NCBI RefSeq assembly: GCF_002994745.2
Contig: NC_037093.1
Coordinates: 45,860,384-45,924,383, forward strand
Reading direction: 5' to 3'
From: Rosa chinensis
Lineage: Eukaryota > Streptophyta > Magnoliopsida > Rosales > Rosaceae
DNA: 64,000 nt
Numbering within the stretch: the first letter of the stretch is position 1; every line of letters starts with the position of its first letter. Position numbers and translations under genes: made by a program. Shown here piece after piece: positions 1 through 11,601 of this stretch. Under the pieces are notes generated by a model. That model saw only the letters and a program-made list of their open reading frames with translations, had not been told where the DNA came from and made no database searches.

Positions 1-1730
1 ATTTTCGGTGTACCGCGGTCAAGTATCTGTTTTCCTTACTGAAGTAAGTAGTAAGTAACACTTACTACGTCTCTTGAGAATGCTTTCATTATTATATTAG
101 TTTGCACCAAAAATTCTGGATCTTTGGTTTTGACTACTACTTTGTTTCTTCAAGTTTTTCAAAGCTCTTGCATTGCATACCCTTTTTCATTATTATGAAG
201 AGAAACTTTGAATAATTTGTTTTAAGGGAATTTCATTGAACTTTTGCAATTTATACTTCTAGCACATATATGTGTGCTGAAGAAGTAGGATTGTTGAGGG
301 CCTTAGGGTTGACTTTTGAGCTTGTTAAGTTTATATCCATATCCTCTTATAGCTTCATAGAACATACAAGTGTGTCACTTCAGACACAACATGTTTTAAT
401 GCAGCTTTCGTCCTCACGCTTTTTATTTTTTCCAAGTAATTAAGCTGTCACTATACCCAGATTAGCCACAAACAGAAGTTTTAGACCAAAGTAATTCAAT
501 CCATGGTCTGATCAATTACATGCTTAGCCGCAATGCTTGTTATATTAACTAGCTATAAGCCTGGTCGACAGTGAATTTAGGTGTTTTTGCCTAGTAGTCA
601 TTCTTTCTGGATTCCATGTAACTCAATCCTGGTATTTAGTGCCCATCTTACATTTACATGTATTATAAGAGTGCTAAAACTATCTCACTTACATTTACAT
701 TCATTGTTAATACTGGTGGAGCAAGATTCTGAACAGATTACAAGTAAGAGTGTAAGACGGGTTGGGTTTACAGAGTTTATATGCCATATTTGATATCAAA
801 TTTGGGATTTTGTATTCTGGATTTGATGTAAGATTTCGAGGAGGAAAGATTAGGGACCTGGGTGTGGGTTTGTTTTGGATTGTTCTATCATGATTTCTAA
901 TTTGTTTCATTTATTCTTTGTCAGTTGTTGCCCAAGGCTGGGTGATTGAAGCAGAGGATATATACGGTTCGTATTTGGTGAGTTCCTTCCTGATTGCTCC
1001 GAGCACCTCATTTTTGTTTGTCAAATTATTTATGTCAAAACCCACATTTCTATTCATCATAATCGTTACTGGGTTTTGAAAATGATAAACCAAAAGAAGA
1101 ACATGAAGGTGTCTCTTTTACAGTTTCATACTTTTTTTGGATTCGTCTATATCGCTTGAGGAAGGATTAGATTGGAACTTTCGAAGTTTCAGGCTATGTT
1201 TTTGTTTATTAGTATTGAAATTTGGTTTTGACCAAAATGAAATTTTAATGTCTGCTCTCTAATTGATAGTCTGGTTGCGTTTTGTAAAACATAGATATTT
1301 TGGCATCGGTTTTGCTTGCATTGTGACATGTATATCTGTTTTGCTTCCAACTGAATTTTTTTTAGCTGACTGAAATAGTAAATATATGAATCATGCGAAT
1401 GAAAATTATACAATAATGAGTGCAATTTTATGACTTTCTGTTCCAAGTTAAGTTAATAATGATTGTTATGGTTTTAGTTTAATTGTGTATTGGTTGCACA
1501 TCTTATATCATCATAGATCTTATATGATCCAAATGAAAATTAAGTTACAGTAAGCTGATGGTTAGGTCTTTTCTTTCAATCTTTGTTTCTTACTCTTTTC
1601 TTTCTATTGTCTTATTTTTCCATATATATTATATAAATATAATATATGATCTGTTAGTTAATTGTTTTATATTAGTCTTATTGTTATATTGTTCTCTTTT
1701 GATTGTGGGAAGATTAGAAGGGCTGGGGGC
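1..1730. other. AT-rich stretch without a supported gene
   Basis: I see no convincing exon chain, RNA gene or transposon end on either strand. Open frames are short and low in complexity. T-rich runs and repeated TTTGTTT-type words look like intron or intergenic sequence. It could be upstream sequence or an intron of the leader-like segment that follows. Confidence 0.5.
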
Positions 1731-1734
1731 TGAC

Positions 1735-3180
1735 TAAATAAGGAGGGGAAGGGGACAGGAGAAAGAAAAAAAAAAAAGAAAAGAAAGGAAAACAAAGAAG
1801 AAGAGAGGATGGGGACGAAGAAAAAGACGGGAAAGGAAGGGAAGAGAGAGTTGGAGAGTTTGGGTTTTTATCGAAGGCAACCATTTGGGTATCTCTGGAT
1901 TTGAGGGGAGAGAAGCTAGAAGGTTTATGTTGATTTCCGGAAGCAAAGATGAAGAATTGAGAATATGATCTCTTAGTGAAGGGGTTTTGCTTTGAGTTGG
2001 GTTGGTTGTTTCCGTTTTGCTCTATGATTCGAAAAGCAAACTGTGGATGGAAGGAGGAGATTTAGGAGAGGTGTTTCAGCCTTTGTTATTCTTTTTTCTG
2101 CTATTCAAAGCTTTGAGCCTTTTGGGTTTTCCTTTTTTGGCTATTCTTGTTTTGGGTCTGCTTAAGAACTGAGGTGAGTGACTGTTCTTTCTTGCGTTAT
2201 GTTTTATTTATGATTTTTCCTTGGCTGATTTCTATGTTAAATTGAGATGTTGGTGTGGATCAATGAGTGATTTCGTACCTAGAAATATTACTTCTATTTA
2301 TCTTTTATCGTTGTTGGTTTTACTTTGGGATCTTTGACGTCTGGTAAATCTTTTGATTTGTAAACTGTGGTTAGGTGGGGTGTTTGATATCATGAGTTTG
2401 GAATTGCTTTGAATTCTGATATCTTTCTTTCTGAGCTTTTGCTTTGTTATTTTATGTACCTTGTTCTCTATTAGGTGTCGAGGACAATTACTTGAGCTTC
2501 AATTGTGTTTTGGTCTGTTGCTTATGGTTCAAAAGGAACTCGATGTCGGTACCATGTGACCAGAGTATGGTGCTAGTTTGTATTGTTTACAAACTGAGAT
2601 TTTGTCACTCTTCCTTTTTGTTTTTTTTTTAGTAATCATCTTGTATACCTTTGGGTCTGCCTTCTTCTTGTAAGATCTTGTAATTATGCTCTTTTGAAAA
2701 CTCAACTATGTATATTTGTAAATGTAGAAAGGTACTGGAACTTTGAAATGGAGCAGTGTTTTAAATTCAAATATGAAGTGCTTTCACTTCCTTTTTGTTT
2801 CTTTCCTTTTGTTAGTCTTTTTCAGTTTGGAACTCTTTTTCATATGTTCTGAAGATATATCAAAGAGATTTTGCAAGTGAGTTTTCACTTTGGAACTCTT
2901 TTTCATATGTTCTGAAGTAAAAGTGACATGGCATTGTATTTCGATAGTGATGTGATGCAATCTTATTGGTAATGATTGGCTATTGTTTACTCCAGGATAA
3001 ATTGATTTGTCACTAAAAACTACTCTTCCTATATATTTGCAGGCAACATTAGAAGACATAATGCTTTGGAACAATGTGTATCGGCCTTTGATGTTCAAGT
3101 AGATAGGGCATATATGTATTAGAATGTAAAACGAGATGTTGAATGATTGGGAAATGCTCCATTTTAACATTTTTGGCATA
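1735..3180 (+). other. Possible transcript: purine-rich leader, intron and short second exon
   Basis: A long G/A-rich segment (about 1735-1860), like many plant 5' leaders, is followed by ordinary leader-like sequence up to a GTGAGTGACT donor at about 2174. A plausible acceptor, ATATTTGCAG, ends near 3042. No conserved coding exon is visible on either side of this intron. It may be a non-coding transcript or the untranslated start of a gene whose coding part is missing. Only the splice-like signals and base composition are seen; the transcript itself is inferred. Confidence 0.25.
2047..2172 (+). CDS. Short hydrophobic reading frame (41 codons), doubtful
   Basis: An ATG at 2047 opens a 41-residue frame that stops two bases before the GTGAGT donor of the possible leader intron. 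After a short acidic start (MEGGDLGEVF) the peptide is almost entirely Leu, Phe, Ile and Val and would form one membrane segment. I do not recognise it. The placement right at a splice donor fits an upstream reading frame in a leader exon as well as a microprotein. The T-rich composition alone could also produce such a frame by chance. Confidence 0.15.
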   Translation: MEGGDLGEVFQPLLFFFLLFKALSLLGFPFLAILVLGLLKN

Positions 3181-3395
3181 TGGAATGGATTGGATTACTC
3201 ATTTGAAGGCTTGCAATGTGTTTTCTTTCCAATTGATCACTATTCATTAGGTAAAATGGAGCTATATTTGCACAAAATTTAGCAAATGAAAATGATCGTA
3301 CAATAGTTTTGTAATGTAGCAAATGCAATCATTCATATCACACATCAGTTTTTAACAAATCAGTGTCTTTTAATTTATACTCAGATAACAGAATT

Positions 3396-3811
3396 AATTG
3401 AACTCTGTTGTCCTAAAAGTTAATCACACAACAGAACCAATTGAACTCTGTTGTCCTAAAGTTAATCACACAACAGATATAGTCCAAGAACTGAAGTGTG
3501 AAGATCAATCAGACAACAGACAAAATAAAAAACGGTTGTCTGATACGCTTAACAAACAACAGTTTAAAACTGGCACTGTTGTCTGAAGACAGCGCCTCAA
3601 CTGCTGCGCAGTTGCGCTTGGCATTTGCCGAGCCATCTGTCGAGCTATCACACAACAGTTATAACACATACCTGTTGTCTGTGTGTTTATTACACAACTG
3701 TGTTCCACCGTTGTCTGATTTTTCATCAGACAACGGCTCACTCTACAATGGTGGGACTCCAAATCCCACATCGGTTTTCTGCCGTTGTCTGATAAGATTT
3801 TTGGTGTAGTG
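3396..3811. mobile_element. Terminal fragment of a CACTA (En/Spm) transposon
   Basis: The right edge reads TTTTTGGTGTAGTG, the inverse of the classical CACTACACCAAAAA terminus. Inside it, the hexamer ACAACA/ACAACG occurs at least a dozen times in both orientations (for example 3428, 3467, 3557, 3647, 3729, and inverted at 3406, 3450, 3576, 3673, 3783). This is the subterminal repeat pattern bound by CACTA transposase. The opposite terminus is not found upstream, so this is one end only, or a small element cut on the left. No coding capacity is visible. Confidence 0.75.
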
Positions 3812-3922
3812 CACCATACTTGCTGCAACTTTAGCATCTAAAACAGCATCGGTTTTAATCATGTTTTAATTAAAAAACATCAGGCCACTATGCTGGCCTT
3901 GCGGTGGTTGGAAAAGGTGGAA

Positions 3923-4199
3923 TATCTTCACTATCGCCTTAGATGCGATTCTCAAGATGGAATAATGATTCATTAATTATCAACTAGGGCCACTCACTGG
4001 CCAAGCTAATAAATTAATCTCCAAAATATCTGAGCTATAAATCAAGGTGTAATGGAGAAGTATCTTCACTGTCGCCTTAGATGCGATTCTCAAGATGGAA
4101 TAATGACTCATTAATTATCAACTAGGGCCACTCACTGGCCCAGCTAATAAATTAATCTCCAAAAATATCTGAGCTATAAATCAAGGTGTAATGGAGAAG
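3923..4199. repeat. Tandem duplication, two copies of 138-139 bp
   Basis: Copy one (3923-4060) and copy two (4061-4199) are almost identical. Both begin TATCTTCACT and end AATGGAGAAG, with a handful of substitutions and one extra A. They lie immediately upstream of the plant-mobile-domain reading frame at 4219, so they form its 5' flank. A regulatory effect is only inferred. Confidence 0.9.
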
Positions 4200-4218
4200 T
4201 GTTCCTTGCGACCTAGAA

Positions 4219-7200
4219 ATGGCATCCAAGAAACCATTCGTTATCGATCAGGTAGATGAAATCACTGAGAAAGCCGCATTCACCTGGCAGACTAACATGA
4301 GTGTTCGATGTAGAAGTCAGACCGGAGAGGAGAGAAGTCGACTGATGGGCTTTGGTGGCGGTGATAGTCAAGCGAGTCTGGGTCCCACACCTCGCGATCG
4401 TTTGCCAGATGATGCTATGGCCTATTATGGGCTTCCCATCCGCCGTCCCATAGTGGCTCTTTGGCAGGTGCTTGGTGATTTTAGCAGTTGGGGACCAAGG
4501 AGGAAAGTGGGCTTCTGGCCTACCATCGCTCCCGAGGAAAAGGTTTGGTATCAGGAGGTTCGAGCGAGAGATTTGGCCCGATGGGATGCGGTGGGTATCA
4601 CCCAAACCATCGATCTATGCTTCTGTCTTCACCATAATACTAGCCCTGCACCGCTAGCCGCCGCTCTTTGCTTCTGGAACACCTCCAGCAATACATTCGA
4701 TTTTCGGTTTGGGCAGATGAGCATAACTCTACTGGATGTTCTTACCATCACGGGGTTGTCCATTGACTTTGACCCCTATGTGCATGGTCAGTTTGATGGC
4801 ATTCAATTTTCTTTGAGAATGGATATGGCTAGTCGGGGGCCTCATAGCAGATCCTACCTAATCTGGCGCGACTATTACTGCACCCAGCATGACCATACAG
4901 GAGGTATCGTATTCCTGGAATTCTGGCTTTGCAAATTTATCTTTTGCATTTCTTCCAACAAACCTACTGGGCCTTGGAATTCTCTGGCCACTGCTCTCTA
5001 CAATGGTACTTGCGTTGGCCTTGGGCAACCTGTATTGGGTGCGTTATATCATTCCCTTTATAAGGCCGTAATGCGCTCCTTCGATACCGACATTAGTGGC
5101 CCTTTCTGGATTTTTGCCTTTTGGTTGCAGATTTATTTCCCTCGCTTCCGTCGCGATGATATTCCAAAGGAACCTCCAGTCGATTCCCTTTTGGGGAACT
5201 GGCTTTGCCGCAATGTAAGGTATCGAGCTCCTCCCTACTCCGAGTGTTTTATTTACTTGTACTTGCTGGGAGAGATGCCGGACCCAAAAATAGTCCTTTC
5301 TAGGCGTTTCCCTCATCCCATTGACGATGGCTTTCTACCCAGTGGACGGGATCATAGCGAAAGAGTCCTCCTGGCCTTTCATCGCGCCATTTCCTGCTTG
5401 GATATTCGTCTTGCCACCGACGGCGTAAGTTATGAGCTCTATGCCCCTAACCATTTCACTCGCCAATTTGGGTTGGCCCAGTTGGTACCCTGGCCTCTAG
5501 TTGATTCTGCCAATTATTACACCTCTTGGCGGAGATTAGCCCCACCTGGGTCTGCCCCCTTTCAGAGTCAGTTTACTTTGATAGTGATTCCCCTTGGGTC
5601 TGAGCGTTGTACCCCCTCAACGATGTCGACGATGATTATGCTGATTGGTGGAAAAAAGTGTCCATGAACTGTTGGGACCTGCCACATGACGAACTCTTCA
5701 TCCTAATCTTTCGTGGCATGAGTAGTCCTGGTCCGGAGGACCGCGAGATTCTTAAGCGCTTCTCCAACCCTGCAGCACAACCCCCGCGACCTATTTTACC
5801 TTCTTGCACATCGCGTCTAGGGATACAAATCCACGAGCTTAGGGCAACAGTAAGTTTTTGTCTTTCTTCACCATTCCTTTTCCTCATGAAATTATTTTTC
5901 CGCTCTTATTCCTGAGTGTGTTTTGCAGCAAATTACCCGGAGCAAGACAAACTCTGTTCAGGCCGAGAAACAAAGGGCAATAGTAGAAGACTCCTGATGG
6001 AGAGTCTTCTCATGATGAAGATCCTGCTGAGGTAATTTGGTTAAGAACGATCCCAAACTTGCATATTTGGTGCTTTCCCCCTTTTTGAATTGTGATTCTT
6101 TTCTCGTACAGGCCACTGCTGTCTTTGCTTGCAAACGCGATAGGTCTCAATCTGTCGAAGAGAGTTTTGAAGATGACGAACCTCTGGGAATGCGATTGGT
6201 AAACTCCGGCCCCGTCTTATTCTATTTAAATTTTAGAATCTGGGCATGATCTTCATTATATATCTTTTGACAGGTCCGTCAAAGGACCACTGATCCCTCT
6301 CGCCTGAGCGAGGCTGGATCCTCAGCCGCTGCAGAAGAGCCAACTCTCTCGCTAGTTCAAGCATCAACTAATCCCGTGGCGCCTCTTCCGTCTCCCAGAT
6401 CTACATAGCATCTGCAAGGTCCTACCATTCTAATAACGATCTTCGATGATGACTCCTTGGAGCATGAAAGCGTGGAAAGCCACTCTGAGGCTTCTGCCGC
6501 TTATGAGGAACTGATGACGACAGAGATTCTCGCAGCACTAGAGGTCCAAGAGCTGAATGAGGTGAGGCCTCTTCCTCTTGGTGACCACGTACCAGATATT
6601 GACCCGACATCTCGAGAGGTAAGCCACTGTTAGCCAATGCTTTCCATTTTCCTTTTTGATCCAACCCCGTTCTCTGACTTTCTGAATTTGACCAGGATTT
6701 TGTTTGTACTGAGGAGGTGGCTACAAACACTGAGGGTCCTATCGGCGGGACAGTCGCCCCAGAGATGGAAAATGATACTGACGGTGGTGGTTCCCCCCAA
6801 GTCTCACGAATAAATGAGACAACCGTCGAAGCCGAGGGCCCTGTGCTTGAATATGCTCCACTTGCCCATGGTGAGCCGCGAGTTGAGTTTCCAGATTCTC
6901 CTGCGGCTGAAGGGATAGACCAACCTATTGAAGATGAAGAAACTGAGGAAGCTGTCCACCCTTTTGCATTAGTGGTTCGTGATCCTGTGGCGCCTCTACC
7001 GCCTCCTCCTCCTACCAGATTCTAGAGATTGATGAGGGTGTTGGAGGTAACTCCTCCTTCTGCTGTGGATGAGGCTAAGATAGTGCTTCACGAACATCTG
7101 GGCCCTCAGGTATTGGAGACTGACATCCTCCCGCAAGTCTTGGAAGCTCTAAGGCATCTTCGCCAGGAGAAGGTTTTGACTCTGTGGCAATTTAGTGCTA

Positions 7201-7538
7201 TTGACTCTTTGCTGAATGAACTTGATATGGCCCGCTGACGTCAATCGGCCGCGAACACCCAGGCTCACGACGCTCAAGAGGCTTTGAATAGTGTATCTCG
7301 GGAAATGGACATCTCTCGCGATATTTTAAATGAACGATCCATCCGCCTGCGGGAACTACAAATCCAAAGGTCTGACTTCAAACTTCAGATCGAGGACCTC
7401 CAAGCCCATTTAGCCTTTGTTGAGAATGCAATTGTTGCAGAAGAAGCTCACCTTTGGCTTCTTCTGAAGAAATGGGCCGCAACCTGGCCAGTATCAGAGA
7501 TCGGGCCACTCAGGCTGAAGCTGGTGCCATTGCGGTGA
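4219..7538 (+). pseudogene. Plant mobile domain (aminotransferase-like) protein gene, decayed
   Basis: The 5' frame (4219-5600) encodes a plant mobile domain. It shows the family landmark FGQMSITLLDVLTITGLSID near residue 170, then the tryptophan- and proline-rich core. Near 5570-5600 the frame shifts and meets a TGA, after which the domain resumes (LNDVDDDYADWWKKVSMNC). GT-AG introns follow at about 5850-5928, 6031-6111 and 6199-6273. The downstream exons encode an acidic, Pro/Ser-rich tail (about 6274-7025) and a helical, coiled-coil-like end (7029-7538), interrupted by stops near 5995, 6406, 7024 and 7238. Such genes occur free and inside Ty3/gypsy and Mutator elements. Here it lies on the strand opposite to, and downstream of, the gypsy integrase. 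I infer it may be the antisense extra gene of that element; direct proof would need the missing 3' LTR. Confidence 0.7.
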
Positions 7539-7544
7539 AACGCC

Positions 7545-9216
7545 ACGTAGAGGAACTTTGTTTGAAATTGAGCTTTGCGGGCCAATATTTGTAGGCCCCC
7601 TCATAAACCAGTTGGTCTCCTCACATGCCAATAATCTCTTCTTTTAATAGCTAACTCCTCAAAAACCGCTCCTCACATGCTACTAGTCCTTTTTTTCCCG
7701 AGATTTGGAATCACTAATCTCGATTTACTGACATCGGTTTGACTCTTTAACCATCCATCCAAGGGTGGGGATTTTCCTGAAGTCCCTTTAAATAGTTGTA
7801 TTTTGGGCAAGGAATACTCACAACAAATTTTCTGAAACATTCAAGAAATGGTCTTTCAGTCCTTGCTTCTCTTTCTCCTTTTTCACAAATCTTCCCCTCA
7901 TGAAATGACCTTTAGCCTCTAAATTTTAGGCTTTATGGCATAATCTTAAGCCTGGGTTAGGCCTTATGGCGTAATCTTAGGCAACCCCTTGTTTCGCCTT
8001 TCTGGAATCTTGCAACAACAATGCCAGGCTTCAGATTGGTTTAGAAACACGAGGGGGCTCCGAGTGTGAGATCCACGATCATGCAAGATCATCTTTATTA
8101 GGATCCCCCACTTGGAGAAAATCGGGGAAGGGAGGGAAGCCAAATTGAGGCCAAAGATCCTTCCTCGAACCCCTTCCTTCTGGACCCAGCCCGTGTTGTG
8201 CCCTCCAAATGGAAGGGGCTTTGGTTCTCACCTCCTTCTCCCCCTTTCTCTTCTTGATAGAATCTTGGAGGGATGAGAAGGGATGGACTCTTTGAAGGAA
8301 TGGGTTCAAGCTACAGAATGGATGTTCCTATACTTCACATCTAACTAATGGTGGTTACCAAGGCTAGAGGGGGTGCAGAGACTCAAGCTGATATTCTGTT
8401 CCTTCACTCTCTGCCCCTCCTTGAGATAATGGCATGGCTCAACCAGGCGTTGGATTCCATAGCTGCTTCCAATTGAGGGGGCTTAGAGGCTCCATTTTCT
8501 TTTACTGGAGTCTCCCCTTCTCATGGTTACTGGTGTTGGCCAAGCCTATGTTGTATTCCTCTGCCGCCTCCATGTAAAGGGGGCGCGGGGGCTCCGTTAC
8601 TCCTCTTTTTCCTTCCCTGAAGTCTGCCCTCCTTGAGATAATGGCGCAGCTCAACCCGACGTTGGATTCCATAGCTGCTTCCACTTGAAAAAAAATTCAG
8701 AAGATATCCGAAGATTCCTGTTTTGTATTCTAGCCACTTTTGGCTTTGTAATGAATGTACTGCTTTTGGCCGCACAGCCACTTTATGAATACAATAATAT
8801 TTTCTTATCCTGATATTCCAATATCCGTGAGAAGCCAATAATTGTGTCTTGCAAAGCCTCAAATATAGGCTCCCATAGTTGTATATTGAAAATAATATGA
8901 AATTTTAAAATATGTTATGCGTCAAAACGAGCCTCGCGACGAGGGTTTTGAGAAAATATTTATCTTTTGGATCCACTTGCTGGCCCCAACTCAATTTGCA
9001 TTAATTAGCTGTTGAAAACTCCATCGTGAGAAGATAATATTGAAAATGGAATAGTTACATCCTCGAAAACCGTTCGGTTCCCTCACGCGCCAATAATTCC
9101 TTCTTTTCCGAGATTTAGGGCAACTTTAATCACGCTTTACTAACACTTAGTTTGACTCTTCTTTTTGACCGTCCATCCAAGGGTGGACATTTGCATGCCT
9201 ATATCTTCCTCCACAT
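7545..9216. other. Non-coding spacer containing two sets of direct repeats
   Basis: No gene is supported here. About 7655-7771 and 9058-9186 are diverged direct copies sharing the CCGAGATTT block and the block ending CCATCCAAGGGTGG. Each is followed by a TATA-like element (TTTAAATAG near 7788, TATAAA at 9217). A second direct repeat (about 8421-8475 and 8633-8688, offset 212) begins TTGAGATAATGGC and ends with TTGGATTCCATAGCTGCTTC. The duplicated promoter-like block before the WUSCHEL pseudogene suggests local duplication or two copies of a transposon terminal region. Confidence 0.5.
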
Positions 9217-9222
9217 TATAAA
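9217..9222 (+). promoter_or_regulatory. TATA box upstream of the WUSCHEL-like pseudogene
   Basis: TATAAA sits 121 bp before the pseudogene ATG, in the second copy of a duplicated promoter-like block. The spacing suits a plant core promoter. Whether it is still used is unknown. Confidence 0.4.
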
Positions 9223-9337
9223 CCCAAATTTCCAATCCCAAAATCGTTTCATCAACTCAAATATTTCTAACAGGAATCTTTCTTAATTACTTAACATCAT
9301 CACTCTTCAATTCTCACATTCTCTCAATCCATCACCA

Positions 9338-9919
9338 ATGGAACCACAAAACTGGCATCCAACCGAGGATGGAGGAAGCAACAAAGCAGCCGGGAGTAGT
9401 GCTAACATGCATTGCAGGCAGAGTAGCACCAGGTGGCTTCCTACTACAGATCAGATAAGAATCCTCAAGGAGCTTTACGATGACAAGGGAGTTAAGTCCC
9501 CAACTGTAGAGCAGGTTCAGAGGATCACTCTCCAGCTGAAATGGTACTGACAGATCGAGAACAGGAACGTCTTTTATTAGTTCCAGAACCAAAGGGCTCG
9601 AGAGAAGCTGAAGAAGAAGAAGCTCACTTCGGATGTTCAAGTGCCCGAGCAAAGATCAGGGCTTGTTGGTGGATCCATTAATCTCAATTTTGGGTCAACT
9701 AGTTCTACTGGTGTTGGTGGATCCATCATGGAACAACGAGGAGAAGATCACCAGGAGATTAAAACCCTTCCATTGTTTCCCATGCACAGTGAGGACATGT
9801 TTGGCAACATGAGGACTACTTCCGATGGAGGTGGCGGTCACGGTGGTGGCTCTCACACTTCCCTTGAGCTCAGCCTTTCCTGCGAGGGCAAAGCTGAAAA
9901 AAGTTTCTGGAGCCGTTGA
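9338..9919 (+). pseudogene. WUSCHEL-type homeobox gene copy with two in-frame stops
   Basis: The frame opens with [13 protein letters not shown] and enters a WUS-class homeodomain at about residue 29 ([18 protein letters not shown]). It ends at TGA 9548-9550, where the family has glycine. It resumes in the same frame as QIENRNVFY and meets TAG 9578-9580 in place of the invariant tryptophan of the recognition helix, then continues FQNQRAREK. Downstream are an intact WUS box (TLPLFPMH) and a C-terminal EAR-like repressor motif (SLELSLS). Both stops are single-base changes in an otherwise collinear frame. No intron interrupts it, and the region between homeodomain and WUS box is much shorter than in WUSCHEL. 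A functional WUSCHEL regulates stem-cell identity; this copy should give only a truncated homeodomain. It sits between the gypsy integrase and the plant-mobile-domain gene, so it may be transposon-carried. Confidence 0.85.
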
Positions 9920-10272
9920 CTCGGCTTAGTAGCTTCGCGAGTGTAGGAACACTTAGAATTGCCCCTTAAGAGTTGTATTAATGAATTTTTTTTTTTAATA
10001 GCCATAATTGTTAAGCTAAATGGGCTTAGTATTGTATAGTGTTGCCCCCTAGTGTTGCTAGGCATAGCGAAGAAATGATTATGGGCCTCAAAACAGGCCT
10101 TCATGAATGGGTTTCGCGAGTATAGGAACACTAGAATTGTCCCCCATGTCTTATGTGAATAAACTATCTACGACTCCTCTGAGTCCCAGACATTGGGAAA
10201 GTATTTCTTCAAGTATCTCCCATTGATAGGGTTATGATGGACATCTCCATCCAGGTCCTTGAGATGAAAAGC
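9920..10272. other. Spacer between WUSCHEL pseudogene and integrase with a short direct repeat
   Basis: Two copies of a block of about 36 bp (9929-9965 and 10108-10144), both containing TTCGCGAGT and TAGGAACACT and ending in a C-run, lie 180 bp apart. No coding signal is seen beyond the 3' end of the minus-strand integrase frame. Confidence 0.5.
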
Positions 10273-11568
10273 TCATTTCTCTAAGATTTTATAAATGATG
10301 TACGGGCCTTCCCATCTTGGAGTCCATTTGCCGCGACCATCTAATTTTTCGCCAAGCGGGAGAACTGCTTTCCAAACCAACTCTCCTTTGCTGTAACTCC
10401 TTCCCCTCGTCCGCTTGTCATAGGCACGAGCGACTCGTTGCTTTTCCATGACCAAACTATCTAAAGCCTCCAAGCGCTTTTCGCTAAGGTCTTCATGTTC
10501 CTGCCACATAGCCTGAACGTAGTCTTCTCTAATGAGATGATGTTGCTCTTGAACTCGTAATGATTGGACGTTGACTTCCAAAGGCAGGACTGCATCATGG
10601 CCAAACATCAAAGCATAAGGTGTAGTCGCGGTGGGATTTCGCTTCGATGTGCGATAGGCCCAAAGAGTCTCATGCCATTGTCGCGGATTAACTTCCAACA
10701 TTTTCTTCAGCAAAGTGATGATGATTTTGTTGCTGGCCTCCGCTTGACCGTTAGACTGAGCATAATAAGGACTGGAATGGACGAATTGTATTCCCCATTC
10801 CTTTGCCAATTTATCGACTTCACCACCCATGAAAGCTACCCCCCGGTCCGAAACAAAAACTTCTGGTATACCAAATCTGCATATGATGTTCCTAAACAGG
10901 AATTGTCGCAACGTACCACCAGATGCTTCTTTCAAAGGTTCTGCTTCAACCCATTTTGTAAAGAAATTGGTCGTGACGATGATGAACTTGTGCTGAAGTG
11001 ATGAATGTGGATGAATCATCCTAATTAAATCTAGCGCCTATCCTCTTGCGGGCCAAGGCTTAATAATGGGTTGCATTGGAACATTAGGGACATGCTGGAC
11101 CGGCCCATGAGCTTGGCAGTCCAAACAACCTTTAGCAAATGCGATGCAATCCTTTAAGATACTGGGCCAAAAATATCCATGTCGTCTGAGCAACCATCGC
11201 ATCTTTGGACCTGCTTGGTGAGCACCGCAAATGCCGGAATGAACTTCGTGCATGAGTTGTTTCGCTTCGTGGCCATAAACACATCTGAAGTCTATGCCAT
11301 CTTCGCTGCGTCGTCGCAGCTCGTCACCTCTAAGAAAGTAATTTAGTGCAAGAAAACGAATCTTCCTGTCGGCAGTGGGATCTGGCTGCTTGAGATAAGC
11401 AATCAAAGGGATGCGCCAATCCACTTCAATGGGTTCCAGGATCGTGACTGAGGTATCATCTGGAGGATCTCTTCTCGCCATCCATGAAGGAAGTGTGTGA
11501 CGCTCGACTTTAAGGATTCTCTCCCGCACGCCATATCTCAATGTTACCCCTGTTCCCAGCTGGGCCAA
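10273..11568 (-). pseudogene. Gypsy integrase, split by one stop codon
   Basis: The N-terminal zinc module lies at 11038-11568: HEVHSGICGAHQAG and CIAFAKGCLDCQ give the HHCC ligands. TAG at 11038-11040 stands where the family has tryptophan (PWPARG, stop, ALDLI). The core then continues in the same frame with all three catalytic acids: Asp in ALDLIRMIHP, Asp in VFVSDRG and Glu in NGQAEASN. The C-terminus (ELVWKAVLPLGEK, KWTPRWEGPY) is the GPY/F-like end. Apart from that stop the integrase looks intact. Confidence 0.9.
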
Positions 11569-11601
11569 CTCGTTTGCTGCAAAATTTTGCTCGCGAGGAA
11601 T

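Noticed and set aside
1..4218. 3' LTR of the minus-strand gypsy element
   Set aside because: No sequence resembling the LTR at 19067-20197 in either orientation was found left of the plant-mobile-domain gene.
10940..10970. Loss of a catalytic aspartate in the gypsy integrase (TTNFFTKW in place of the usual ATDYFTKW)
   Set aside because: That Asp is not a catalytic residue. The true first catalytic Asp is in ALDLIRMIHP just upstream and is present, as are the second Asp and the Glu.
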